Below, in pieces: positions 12,325-20,994 of a stretch of 56,714 nucleotides of DNA. The DNA is from a virus. Where the stretch lies: positions 1-56,714 of IMG/VR virus record IMGVR_UViG_3300045741_000168; one strand, written 5' to 3'. Position numbers and translations under genes: made by a program. The notes beneath the pieces were generated by a model. That model did not search any database, was not told the origin of the DNA, and saw only the letters and a list, made by a program, of their open reading frames with translations. Position 1 is the stretch's first letter. Each line of letters opens with the position of its first letter.

Positions 12325-15039
12325 ATGGATGCTGTAGCAGAACTTCGCGCTCAACTCGCGGCGTTGAATCCGAGAGAGGAGCATAAAGTTTACAAGTCTG
12401 CACTGGAGCAGACAAGTTCCGTAAAGTGGGTTCCAAACCCAGGCCCACAAACGCAGGCTTATCTCTCAGATGCGGATTGTCTGCTATTCGGCGGCGAGCC
12501 AGGCGGAGGCAAGCAAGTTAGTATTCACTCACTTATACCTACGCCTAATGGTTGGACAACGATGGCCGAGATATGTGTCGGGCAGCAGGTAATCGACGAC
12601 ACTGGTAGGCCCTGCATGGTTGTAGCGAAGTCTAATGTTGATTGGACCGAGCAGGCCTATCGCTTAACGTTTTCAGATGGGTCTGTGATCGAGGCGGGTG
12701 CACGGCACCAGTGGGTAACGAGCACCCGTGCAGAGCGGATGCGTGCGCTCAAGTGTAATGACGAATGGCGCGCAGCGCGCCGAGCCAACCGTCCATTGCG
12801 CGGCACCGGCAAGCGACCTGATCTTGCAAAACGCAATGCCGAATCTGCTGTTTCGCAAGACTTGCCAACGTCATCTATCAAAACCACGCAGCAGATATTT
12901 GAAACGCTGAAGCGAGGCGACGGCGGACTAAACCATGCGATCGCAGTTGCTGGGTCGCTCCAACTGCCATGCGCAGAACTGCTGATTGATCCTTACGCGC
13001 TCGGTGCGTGGCTCGGGGATGGAGCATCAAAGTCTGGTCAGATTACAGGGTTAGATGAGGAGATATTCCAGCAGATTGCAAATGGTGGATACGTTGTAAC
13101 GCAACACGCCTGCCCGAAAAGCCGTGGTGTGCTAGGTATTCAAAAGCACCTGAAGCAACTCGGTGTGTTTGGCAACAAACACATTCCACCAGCCTACCTT
13201 CGTGCATCTTTCGATCAGCGTTTGGCTCTCTTACAGGGCCTGATGGACACCGATGGATATTGTGATACTCGTGGTCAGTGCGAGATTCAACTGACGCGCA
13301 AGGAGTTGATCGATGGCGTACACGAACTGCTGTCATCGCTTGGCATCAAGGCCGAGATGCGTGATGGTGACGCTACGCTATACGGGCGCGTGGTCAGCCG
13401 TAAGTGGCGACTGAAGTTCATGACTGAGCTACCCGCATTCAAGCTACCGAGAAAACTGATACGCCAGAAACGCAGCGGCTTTCGCGGTACGCATAGCGTG
13501 CGGTATATCGTTGGCTGTGAGCCGATTGCACCCATTCCGATGCAATGTATTCAGGTAGACAGCCCATCACATTGCTATTTGGTCGGCAAGACAATGATCC
13601 CGACTCATAATAGCCAATTGATACTAGGTTTAGCATTTAATGAACATAAACGTTCACTAATAATGCGGCGTCAGTATGGTGAACTTGACCGTTTAGTCGA
13701 TGATGCTCTCAAGATTCATGGAAGCAGAGAAGGATTCAACGGAAGTCCACCACCAAAGTTAAGAGTCACTGACAAACAGATTATAGAGTTTGCGGCTGCG
13801 CACCGGGTCGGTGATGAGCAGGCACAGATGGGTAAGGGCCGAGATTTGTTGGGAATCGACGAGGCCACTCACTTTGCCGAGCAGCAAGTAAGGTTCCTGA
13901 TGGGATGGAACCGAAGTGAGGACCCGAATCAGCGGGTCAGAACAGTATTGGCGACGAATCCACCTCTATCAGCCGAGGGGCTGTGGGTTTTAAAGATGTT
14001 CGCCCCATGGATCGACCCACAATATCCTAATCCTGCGAAACCAGGAGAGTTGCGTTGGGTTATCAGCGATGATGATGGTAATGATCTTTGGGTGAATGGG
14101 CCAGAAGATATAAGGACTAACTCATCAGGCAAGAAGATCAGGCCGACTTCCAGAACGTATATTCCGTCGAAAGTCTCAGATAACCCATATTACGCAGCCA
14201 GCGATTATGAGAGACAGCTCGATGCAATGCCGGAGCCGTATCGTAGCCTGCTATTAGGCGGCTTCACGACTTCGTTCAAGGACCAGCCGGCGCAGATTAT
14301 CCCGACCAAGTGGGTTCAATTAGCACAAGAACGCTGGACAAAAACCCCGCCGGTCGGGATTCCCATGTGCGTTATAGGAGTAGATGCCAGCGGTGGTGGA
14401 GCGGACCCGATGGTAATGGCCGCACGGCATGATGGCTGGTACGCGCCTCTCGTGGAGATTCAAGGAAAAGACATCCCGATGGAAAATATCGGGCCATACG
14501 GAGCCGGAAGGATTATCTCGCTTCGTCGAGACAATGCCCTTGTAGTGATCGACATGAGCGGTGGCTATGGCGGTTCTATGTACGACCATCTAAGACATAA
14601 CGGTGTCGAGGTTAAATCGTACAAGGGCGCAGAAGCAACACCGAGACGGTCGATAGATGGGAAGCTGAAGTTCGTGAACAAGCGTACAGCAGCCCTGTGG
14701 GGGATGAGGGAAGCTCTTGATCCAGGACAGCCAGGAGGTAGCCCTATCATGTTGCCGCCAGATGCCAAGATCGTAGCGGACTTGACGGCTCCCACGTTCG
14801 AGGTAGTACCAAACGGAATAAAGGCTGAAGCGAAGGAAAAGATTTGCGACCGGCTTGGAAGATCGACAGATGCGGGTGATGCTATTGTGATGTGCTGGTT
14901 CGAGGGCGGAAGAAAGGCGACGAACGTAGTTGACTGGATGGACCTGAAAAAAGGTAAAGGCGGATATTTAGAGAAAATCCCTCAAGTGTTGACCAGTGGT
15001 AGAAAACCATTGACGGCCAATCGTGCGACTCGCCACTAA
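12325..15039 (+). CDS. terL: Terminase large subunit precursor with in-frame intein
   Basis: 904 residues before splicing. Residues 64-429 are an intein; the joined terminase would be 538 residues, normal for the family. The Walker A motif GGEPGGGK-S is completed only after splicing. Walker B is LLGIDEA (D512, E513), the coupling motif ATNPP follows, and the RNase H-like nuclease carries GVDASGGGAD (D687) and VVIDMSGGYGG (D743). The enzyme drives DNA into the prohead with ATP and cuts the concatemer. Start: ATG immediately after the stop of the previous gene. Confidence 0.92.
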   Translation: MDAVAELRAQLAALNPREEHKVYKSALEQTSSVKWVPNPGPQTQAYLSDADCLLFGGEPGGGKQVSIHSLIPTPNGWTTMAEICVGQQVIDDTGRPCMVVAKSNVDWTEQAYRLTFSDGSVIEAGARHQWVTSTRAERMRALKCNDEWRAARRANRPLRGTGKRPDLAKRNAESAVSQDLPTSSIKTTQQIFETLKRGDGGLNHAIAVAGSLQLPCAELLIDPYALGAWLGDGASKSGQITGLDEEIFQQIANGGYVVTQHACPKSRGVLGIQKHLKQLGVFGNKHIPPAYLRASFDQRLALLQGLMDTDGYCDTRGQCEIQLTRKELIDGVHELLSSLGIKAEMRDGDATLYGRVVSRKWRLKFMTELPAFKLPRKLIRQKRSGFRGTHSVRYIVGCEPIAPIPMQCIQVDSPSHCYLVGKTMIPTHNSQLILGLAFNEHKRSLIMRRQYGELDRLVDDALKIHGSREGFNGSPPPKLRVTDKQIIEFAAAHRVGDEQAQMGKGRDLLGIDEATHFAEQQVRFLMGWNRSEDPNQRVRTVLATNPPLSAEGLWVLKMFAPWIDPQYPNPAKPGELRWVISDDDGNDLWVNGPEDIRTNSSGKKIRPTSRTYIPSKVSDNPYYAASDYERQLDAMPEPYRSLLLGGFTTSFKDQPAQIIPTKWVQLAQERWTKTPPVGIPMCVIGVDASGGGADPMVMAARHDGWYAPLVEIQGKDIPMENIGPYGAGRIISLRRDNALVVIDMSGGYGGSMYDHLRHNGVEVKSYKGAEATPRRSIDGKLKFVNKRTAALWGMREALDPGQPGGSPIMLPPDAKIVADLTAPTFEVVPNGIKAEAKEKICDRLGRSTDAGDAIVMCWFEGGRKATNVVDWMDLKKGKGGYLEKIPQVLTSGRKPLTANRATRH
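12514..13611 (+). mobile_element. Class 3 intein with LAGLIDADG endonuclease in the terminase Walker A motif
   Basis: 366 codons inserted between K63 and S430 of the precursor. Block A is SIHSLIPTPNGWTTMAEI; residue 1 is Gln, not Cys or Ser. Block B GARHQW carries W130; block F CIQVDSPSHCYLVG carries C408; block G is PTHN with T427 and N429, followed by Ser+1. The W-C-T set with a non-nucleophilic first residue is the class 3 signature, in which the block F Cys starts splicing. Two LAGLIDADG-type motifs (LGAWLGDGA and LLQGLMDTDGY) mark the homing endonuclease domain. The insertion leaves GGGK/S intact after splicing. Confidence 0.88.
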
Positions 15040-15484
15040 GGAAGATATTCCGTGGGTGGATCAGGTATTGAACCTTCCCGAAATAAGGTTGTGGACCACG
15101 TATGAGGGGCAGGGAAGAATAGAATCAGAAAAGTTAATGAAGCCTCCTAATATATTTGTCGTAGATGAGCGAGGGGTTGTTGCGGCGAATTATGTAGAGC
15201 CTGGCATATACAATGTTCATACCAATCTACTTCCTTCATGCAGGGGACAAAAAGCCGTAGAAGCAGCAAGTGAGTTTCTAAGATTCTTGTTTTTGGAACA
15301 AGAGGTATCAGAATTAAGGACTTCGATTCCCGAAACCATGCCTCACGTAAAAAGGTTTGCAAAACAGTTCGGCTTCAGATGGATTTATAACCGTAAAGAA
15401 GCATGGAAAGTCCTTGGGACTCTCGTTGATATGGGTTTCTATTCAATTACAAGAGAACAATATCTAGCAGGATTGGAGAAATAA
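15023..15484 (+). CDS. GNAT-like phage protein
   Basis: 153 residues overlapping the terminase 3-prime end by 17 nt. MRLATKEDIPWVDQVLNL is a typical GNAT opening, LPSCRGQKAVEAASEFLRFLF aligns with the acetyl-CoA loop region although the usual Q/R-G-x-G is degenerate, and RFAKQFGFRW is the closing GF motif. Such proteins are common in podovirus head operons with no proven substrate. It may modify a virion protein or have lost enzymatic activity. Confidence 0.6.
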   Translation: MRLATKEDIPWVDQVLNLPEIRLWTTYEGQGRIESEKLMKPPNIFVVDERGVVAANYVEPGIYNVHTNLLPSCRGQKAVEAASEFLRFLFLEQEVSELRTSIPETMPHVKRFAKQFGFRWIYNRKEAWKVLGTLVDMGFYSITREQYLAGLEK

Positions 15485-15485
15485 C

Positions 15486-16067
15486 ATGCCAGTAGGAGAT
15501 TGGATAGACAGTATAGGAAGTTCTGTTACTAATTTTTTATCCGGCCCGGCTGATGCTGTGGCTAATGCAGGTGGTCAGTTCGCTGAATCACCTCTTCTTC
15601 CTGCGGCAATCAATGCTGCGGCTACAGGGAATCCGGTTAGTCCTGTCGATGCAGGGACAGATGCAGCAACAACAGCAGGGACAGATGCAGCAACAACAGC
15701 AGGGACAGATGCAGTAACAGCGGCACAAGCTGATGCTGCCGCACAAGAGGCAGGAGCGTCATTGCAGGGAACGGCCTCTTCCGGGGCTTCAGCGTCAACA
15801 TATTTCGGAACTGCTGGGTCTGGCGGCTTATTGGGAAACTTCAAGACAGCGGGGCAACTAATATCTGCGGCGAGTGGGATCAAGTCCCTGCTGACGAGGC
15901 CACCAAGTATGCCGAAACCGACGGTGGCACCAATCGTTCCTATGCCAGACCCACTGGCGCAGCAACGAGCCAAGCAAAAAGCTCTGCTACAGGCGGTTTT
16001 GGGACGAGGACGGGCTGCGTCAATACTGACGGACCCGAATCAGGCAAGCGGAAACTTAGGCGGATAA
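15486..16067 (+). CDS. Head-operon protein upstream of portal, Ala-rich with internal repeat
   Basis: 193 residues, Ala/Gly/Thr-rich. It holds a tandem AGTDAATT repeat at residues about 56-78, and its C-terminus has the pattern PMPDPLAQQRAKQKALLQAVLGRGRAASILT, common to phage proteins encoded just before T7-like portals. The function is not known to me. It may be an ejected or head-tail protein. The ATG is 1 nt after the previous stop. Confidence 0.65.
   Translation: MPVGDWIDSIGSSVTNFLSGPADAVANAGGQFAESPLLPAAINAAATGNPVSPVDAGTDAATTAGTDAATTAGTDAVTAAQADAAAQEAGASLQGTASSGASASTYFGTAGSGGLLGNFKTAGQLISAASGIKSLLTRPPSMPKPTVAPIVPMPDPLAQQRAKQKALLQAVLGRGRAASILTDPNQASGNLGG
15651..15720 (+). repeat. 24-bp in-frame tandem repeat
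   Basis: Two exact 24-bp units (15651-15674 and 15675-15698) starting GCAGGGACAGATGCAGCAAC, and a third partial copy to 15720, in the gene at 15486-16067. They encode eight-residue repeats AGTDAATT. Units are in frame, so slippage would change protein length without breaking it. Confidence 0.92.
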
Positions 16068-16068
16068 C

Positions 16069-17727
16069 ATGGATGCAAAAGAGTTACATACAGTAGCAGA
16101 GGATTTATTCTCGAAAAAGATGCCTCTGAACTCGCTCCATCAGGAAATCGCGGACAACTTTTACCCTGAACGAGCAGACTTCACGCTAAAGCGGTCGATG
16201 GGGACAGACTTCGCTGCGAACATGATGAGTTCCTATCCTATGCGTTGCCGCAGGGAGCTTGGAAACCAGTTCGGCACGATGCTACGGCCAACAGCAAGAC
16301 CGTGGTTTCATACTCGCCGCAAGTACATCGAGCGGACGGGGGAAGATACGGAAACGATGGCATATCTTGAATGGTTCGAGGAAACTCAGCGCCGGGCAAT
16401 GTACGATCCAGCATCTTTGTTTACTAGAGCCTGCAAAGAGCTTGACCACGACTTGGCAGCATTCGGACAGGGGGTAATGAGCGTCGAGCTTAACGGTGAG
16501 GCCAATGGTCTTTTGTATCGTTGCTATCACTTGCGAGACGTATGCTGGCAAGAGAATGAAATGGGCAAGATTGGATTCGTAGCAAGAAAGTGGAAGCCAA
16601 CTGCACAGACAATGACTCGGGTATTTTCCAAGACAGTATCTGAACAAGTACGGAATACTGCCAAGAAAACTCCGTTTGAAGAAATGGAGGCAATGCACTT
16701 TGTCGTCGATGCTGATATGTACGATGGTAATGCGATGAAATGCCCGAAGTGGAGTATCTGGTACGATACGCTTCATAATGAGATTCTGGACGCAACCCCA
16801 ATTTGGGGTAATCATTATGTAATACCACGCTGGCAGACAGTATCTGGTGTTCAGTACAGTTATTCTCCGGCGACAGTATGTGCCCTGCCAGACGCAAGAC
16901 TTTTACAGGCAATGACATTTACGCTTCTCGAAGCTGGTGAAAAGGCTACAAGCCCACCGATCATTGCTACTCAGAACGCTGTAAGGTCTGATCTTGCTCT
17001 ATTCGCTGGTGGAGTGACTTGGGTCGATGAGGAATACGACGAAACCAAGGGCGCATCGCTAAGGCCCTTGGAGCAGGACTTCCGTGGTTTTAATTACGGT
17101 GTGGAAATGAACCGTGATACTCGGGAAATGCTCAGGTCTGCTTTCTTTCTGGACACGTTGACTATTCCTCAGCGCGCACCGGAAATGACTGCTTATGAGG
17201 TTGGGCAACGGATTCAGGAATATATCCGTAACGCACTTCCTATATTCGAGCCTATCGAAATGGAATATAATGCGGCAGTATGTAACGAAACCTTCGATCT
17301 ATTATGGAGACATGGCGCATTTGGGCAAGCGGCATCATGGCCTAAAGCCTTGAGAGGCGCTGAAATTGATTTCAGTTTCGAGTCTCCGCTGCATGATGTG
17401 ATCGAAGAACAAAAGGGCCAGAAGTTCCAGCAGATTCAGGTCTTGGTATCTGCCGCAGCCGCTCTCGATCCGACGAGCGTGTACGTGCCTAATGTAGAGG
17501 TTGCATTGAGAGACGCCCTGTTAGGTGTTGGGGTTCCTGCAAGGTGGCTCAATAGCGAGGTCGATGTGGCTAAGCAGAAGGAAAATCAGCAAGCTCAACA
17601 GGCCGCGCAGCAGAAACTCGCTGCTATGGAAAGTGCATCCACAACGGCCAAGAATATCGGTCAGAGTGGAATGATTCCGAATGAACAGGCTGGAGTTGGT
17701 CAGCGCACAAGCGGAGCCGCGCCATAA
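16069..17727 (+). CDS. Portal (head-to-tail connector) protein, T7 type
   Basis: 552 residues, close to the T7 gp8 length. It starts with helices (EDLFSKKMPLNSLHQEIADNFYPERADF), typical of the head-tail connector family, and has the ELGNQFGTMLRPTARPWF and HYVIPRWQTVSGVQYSYSPATVCALPDARLLQAM blocks that place it there. The C-terminal helix-rich tail is Gln/Ala-rich (KQKENQQAQQAAQQK). The dodecamer forms the DNA channel and docks the terminase and tail tube. It is flanked by terminase and scaffold genes as expected. Confidence 0.9.
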   Translation: MDAKELHTVAEDLFSKKMPLNSLHQEIADNFYPERADFTLKRSMGTDFAANMMSSYPMRCRRELGNQFGTMLRPTARPWFHTRRKYIERTGEDTETMAYLEWFEETQRRAMYDPASLFTRACKELDHDLAAFGQGVMSVELNGEANGLLYRCYHLRDVCWQENEMGKIGFVARKWKPTAQTMTRVFSKTVSEQVRNTAKKTPFEEMEAMHFVVDADMYDGNAMKCPKWSIWYDTLHNEILDATPIWGNHYVIPRWQTVSGVQYSYSPATVCALPDARLLQAMTFTLLEAGEKATSPPIIATQNAVRSDLALFAGGVTWVDEEYDETKGASLRPLEQDFRGFNYGVEMNRDTREMLRSAFFLDTLTIPQRAPEMTAYEVGQRIQEYIRNALPIFEPIEMEYNAAVCNETFDLLWRHGAFGQAASWPKALRGAEIDFSFESPLHDVIEEQKGQKFQQIQVLVSAAAALDPTSVYVPNVEVALRDALLGVGVPARWLNSEVDVAKQKENQQAQQAAQQKLAAMESASTTAKNIGQSGMIPNEQAGVGQRTSGAAP

Positions 17728-17730
17728 GAT

Positions 17731-18042
17731 ATGCCTAGTCCGAAGCTGAAATTACTCACGCAAGGAGCAAATTATGTCCCGACTGTATCGTTACCTGTCG
17801 CAACAGCTATCAAGGCTTTGCGCATGGGGGAAGCAACTTCTCACCAGCAACAAACAGCCCTAGAGTGGATTATCCGAGATGCTGCTGGCAAGGCGACGTT
17901 TGCATTTCACCAGACGGATAGAGATACGGCTTTCGCTCTAGGTAGGCAGTTTGTTGCCGACCAGATTATCGGTTTGTTCAATGCGGATTTGTATTCTTTG
18001 AGGAATAAGGATGTTCCAGACCAAGCAGATTTACATGGCTGA
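17731..18042 (+). CDS. Small conserved head-operon protein, 103 aa
   Basis: WIIRDAAGKATFAFHQTDRDTAFALGRQFVADQIIGLF near the C-terminus is a motif of small podovirus proteins (a TD.d.tAF..GR.FVg.qI pattern) encoded between portal and scaffold. No function is established to my knowledge. It overlaps the scaffold gene. Confidence 0.65.
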   Translation: MPSPKLKLLTQGANYVPTVSLPVATAIKALRMGEATSHQQQTALEWIIRDAAGKATFAFHQTDRDTAFALGRQFVADQIIGLFNADLYSLRNKDVPDQADLHG

Positions 18043-19009
18043 AGATGAACAGGGTGGCGGCGGCGGTACGGCAACGGTGACAGAAGCTCCTTCTCCAGCA
18101 GCACGAGAGGTTCCGCACGTACCAAAGGCCGCAGAGGTTGTATCAGATGAAGGAACTCCAGCAGCGAAGACCGCAGAAGCTGTAAAAACTGAAACTCCAC
18201 CTGAGCCAAAGGACAAGCCTGGAATATGGCCTGAGAACTGGAGACAGTCTGTAGCCAAGGAAGATGTCAAGGTCTTGCAGAGGCTTGAGCGTTATGCTTC
18301 GCCGGAGGCTGCACTACAGGCTCTGATTGCGGCACAAAACAGGATATCTGCGGGTGAACTGAAGCCTGCACTTGGGAAGAACCCTACAGCAGACCAACTC
18401 AAGGAATGGCGCGAGAGCCACGGTATCCCGGAGACGCCTGACAAGTATGAAATCCCCAAGGGGTTTCAGATCCCGGATGAAGAGAAAGACCTGTATGCTG
18501 GGTTGTTGAAACGACTCCATGATACGAACCACACCAAGGAGCAGGTAGCTTCCAGCTTCGACGCCATGAGGCAACTGTCACTTGCTCAGGCTGAACGCCG
18601 CGCTGAAGCAGATGCAGCCAGACAGCAAGAAGCAGAAGATACTCTCAGAGCAGAATGGGGGACAGAGTATCGTAGAAATATCAATTTGATTAACGGTATG
18701 CTCGATCTGACCACAGACAAGCAGACTAAGCTTGATTGGCTTGAAGGTCGTCTCAAGACGGGAGAGATTATCGGAAGCTCGCCAAATGTATTACGTATGT
18801 TGGTAAGTCTGGCGAGAATCCAGAATCCTACAGGTACAGTTGTTCCTGGCGCAGAGAATCAAATGGATGGAATCGACGGAGAGATTGCCAAAATAGAAAA
18901 GGTAATGAAGGAAAATCGCGGAGCGTATAACAAGGACACAAAGATGCAGGACAGGCTGCGTGAGTTATATGGCGCTCGTGAAGTAATTAATGCCAGAAAT
19001 AAGCGGTGA
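18011..19009 (+). CDS. Capsid scaffolding protein
   Basis: 332 residues, acidic and highly helical, directly before the major capsid gene. It has a disordered Ala/Pro/Glu N-terminus, then PGIWPENWRQSVA, GKNPTADQLKEWRESHGIPETPDKYEIPKG (a conserved scaffold motif, split by turns), and a helical C-terminus. It would guide prohead assembly and be lost on maturation. The start at 18011 has GAGG 7 nt upstream; the alternative ATG at 18035 (MAEDEQ) resembles usual scaffold starts but has no Shine-Dalgarno. Confidence 0.85.
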   Translation: MFQTKQIYMAEDEQGGGGGTATVTEAPSPAAREVPHVPKAAEVVSDEGTPAAKTAEAVKTETPPEPKDKPGIWPENWRQSVAKEDVKVLQRLERYASPEAALQALIAAQNRISAGELKPALGKNPTADQLKEWRESHGIPETPDKYEIPKGFQIPDEEKDLYAGLLKRLHDTNHTKEQVASSFDAMRQLSLAQAERRAEADAARQQEAEDTLRAEWGTEYRRNINLINGMLDLTTDKQTKLDWLEGRLKTGEIIGSSPNVLRMLVSLARIQNPTGTVVPGAENQMDGIDGEIAKIEKVMKENRGAYNKDTKMQDRLRELYGAREVINARNKR

Positions 19010-19028
19010 TTATATTATCCCAAAGTTC

Positions 19029-19057
19029 TTGACATTCTGTTGTATAAGGAATACGCT
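19029..19057 (+). promoter_or_regulatory. Candidate sigma-70 promoter for the major capsid gene
   Basis: TTGACA at 19029-19034, then a 17-nt spacer, then TACGCT (3/6 match to -10) at 19052-19057. It lies in the 171-nt gap between scaffold and major capsid genes, where phages often place an extra promoter to raise capsid output. The gap also has G/C-rich segments (GGGAAGGCCCCC, GGGACACCCC) that may fold. Confidence 0.5.
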
Positions 19058-19180
19058 ACTCAGACCGAAGTAACACGGCACCGGCAAAGCGGGAAGGCCC
19101 CCAATAAGAGGGACACCCCGGATACGCTCCAACGGATACCCCAAGTGAAAGGAATTCATCAACCTTTTATTGGAGATAAT

Positions 19181-20952
19181 ATGTCAGATAGTGCGTTTCA
19201 AATTCAGTAAATCTTTGCTGAGTAACTAGAACTGAATAACTGGGAGGCGAAAGCTAACCAGACGGAAGGTTTCCAAGCCCATAACAGAGAGGCGGTTTGG
19301 ATGAACGAATCATTAGTTAAGTATCTAGCTGGATTGCTAGATGCTGATGGCTCTTTATCATTTGCCTTTAAGCACGACCAAAACAGAGAGGGTCGGTATT
19401 TCATAGGGCTCATGATGAAGTTATCGTCATCAGCGGCGGTTGATAAGTCTGGATTTACAGAGTCGTTGCCAGAGCAGACTGGAATGGGTTCTGTAAGTTT
19501 TTCAGGGGAACGGGCCCAGTTCAAAACTTGGTCTATAGCTAAGAGGGCTGATCTGGAAATGATCTTGCCGAGACTTATCAAGCACATGGTTATCAAGGCT
19601 CAACATTGGCAGTGGATGCTAGATGTGTGGCGTAATGCAAGAATTGATGACAAAACATGCACGCTGTTGGAACGAGAAACTTTAACTCATGGATGTAAAG
19701 AGTCGCGTCGATTAAATCGTGGTCCACTGAAGCCAAAAAAGTTCCCAACATGGGCTTGGTTAGCCGGGTATCTTGATGGTGACGGATGTTATTCCAACAG
19801 ACCTTATGAGTATGGTGGATATCAGCAGAGGGCCATGAATGTGAGCGCTGTGGCTCATGTGAATGACGTAAAGGTGCTTGAGTTTTTACAGGCTTCCTTT
19901 GGCGGCAGGATACAAGATCACGGTCAGTCCAAGAATGTCTTTGTATGGATTAGGAACTTAGGCCCGCGCGATAAAGATTTTGCGCTGGAGTTTCTCAGAA
20001 ACATATCGAAGCATTCAAGGCTAAAGCGGTACAAAATTGACGCTATGATTCATCACCACCGGCAACGACTAAGTGTTCTAGGCGTCAATGACGTAAGCGA
20101 TAGTCTGAAAACGTTATGCGTTTGATCGACAGACAAGAATTTATCCAAGCGTTCGAGCAGCACCAAACACTGCTTCGTGAAACGGTAACTACAGAAGCCG
20201 TTATCAAGGGCCAGCAGGCTATCTTCCTGGTAGCTGGTTCGGGTGGTGCAGCAGCAGTGACTCGTGGCCTCAACGGTCGCATCCCTGCGCGTAACGATTC
20301 CAACACGCAGAACACCTGCACGCTGCAAGAATGGCATGATCTAGTCCGCAAGACTGGATTCAACGTCTTTGCATCGCAGGGTAATCAGCGTGCGATCATG
20401 CAGATGACGAGCATGGCCGTCATCAACCGCAAGATCGACGAACTTATCGTCAACCAACTCAACACGGGTACGGTTACGATTGGCTCTAGCACCACGATTC
20501 CTAACGTTTCGCTGTTCCAGAACGCTCGCGTCAAACTGAGCAATGCAGCGGTGCCGTGGGATTCCAACATCACCCTGCTGTGCCAACCATCGTTCCTGGC
20601 TTATCTTGAGCAAGCAACGGAGTTTGTCAACGCTCAGTACGTAGACATGCGTCCATATGCTGGCTCAGACAATCCAAGCTGGAAAGACAAGCCGATGGCA
20701 TACCGCTGGCGCAATTGCCTGCTGGTTGAGCATCCGAACCTTCCAGGTCGTGGCACGTCGAGCGAAAAGTCGTTCATGTATCACAAGACCGCGATTGGCC
20801 ATGCGATGGACACCGCAGGGATTCAAAGCCCAGTAGGTTACGAGCAAGAGCAAGATTACTCTTGGGCACGAGCCAGCGGATATCAGGGCGCACTGTTGTT
20901 GCAAAACACTGGTGTTGTTGTTTTGACTCACGATGGTAGCGCGTACGCTTAA
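19181..20952 (+). CDS. Major capsid protein, split by a group I intron (exons 19181-19208 and 20129-20952)
   Basis: The unspliced reading stops after MSDSAFQIQ (TAA at 19208). Joining 19208 to 20129 rebuilds a tyrosine codon (T + AC) and gives MSDSAFQIQ-Y-RQEFIQAFEQ, which fits major capsid N-termini of related podoviruses. The spliced CDS is 28 + 824 = 852 nt, 283 residues. Exon 2 carries LLRETVTTEAVIKG, IPARNDSNTQNTCTLQEWHDLVRKTGFNVF (split by turns), QRAIMQMTSM and GYEQEQDYSWARASGYQGALLLQNTGVVV-type blocks, the HK97-fold capsid family of this phage group. Without splicing no capsid protein can be made from ATG 19181. Confidence 0.88.
19209..20128 (+). mobile_element. Group I intron in the major capsid gene
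   Basis: 920 nt, last exon base T and last intron base G, as the class demands. An internal guide ACTGAAT (19231-19237) pairs with ATTCAGT at the exon end (19202-19208); the terminal pair is U-A rather than the usual U-G. Near the 3-prime end, CAACGACTAAG (R-like) and GATAGTCTGAA (S-like) give the P7 pairing GACTA 20067-20071 with TAGTC 20101-20105. The remaining 5-prime core must lie in 19240-19300. It hosts a LAGLIDADG ORF. Confidence 0.82.
19301..20125 (+). CDS. LAGLIDADG homing endonuclease inside the intron
   Basis: 274 residues with two dodecapeptide motifs, YLAGLLDADGSL (residue about 8-19) and WLAGYLDGDGCY (about 150-161), so a single-chain two-motif enzyme. It would cut intronless capsid alleles and promote intron homing, and may act as an RNA maturase. 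Its last 20 or so codons overlap the ribozyme R/P7/S segment, and it stops 3 nt before the 3-prime splice site, so coding and catalytic RNA share sequence. Confidence 0.9.
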   Translation: MNESLVKYLAGLLDADGSLSFAFKHDQNREGRYFIGLMMKLSSSAAVDKSGFTESLPEQTGMGSVSFSGERAQFKTWSIAKRADLEMILPRLIKHMVIKAQHWQWMLDVWRNARIDDKTCTLLERETLTHGCKESRRLNRGPLKPKKFPTWAWLAGYLDGDGCYSNRPYEYGGYQQRAMNVSAVAHVNDVKVLEFLQASFGGRIQDHGQSKNVFVWIRNLGPRDKDFALEFLRNISKHSRLKRYKIDAMIHHHRQRLSVLGVNDVSDSLKTLCV

Positions 20953-20994
20953 CAGCATACTAGCATAACATCGTAACAACACAAAGGAAATATC

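Noticed and set aside
20116-20952. Major capsid gene starting at the in-frame ATG 20116
   Set aside because: The first residues MRLID come from intron sequence; the spliced MSDSAFQIQYRQEF start agrees with the family and with the T/G splice bases.
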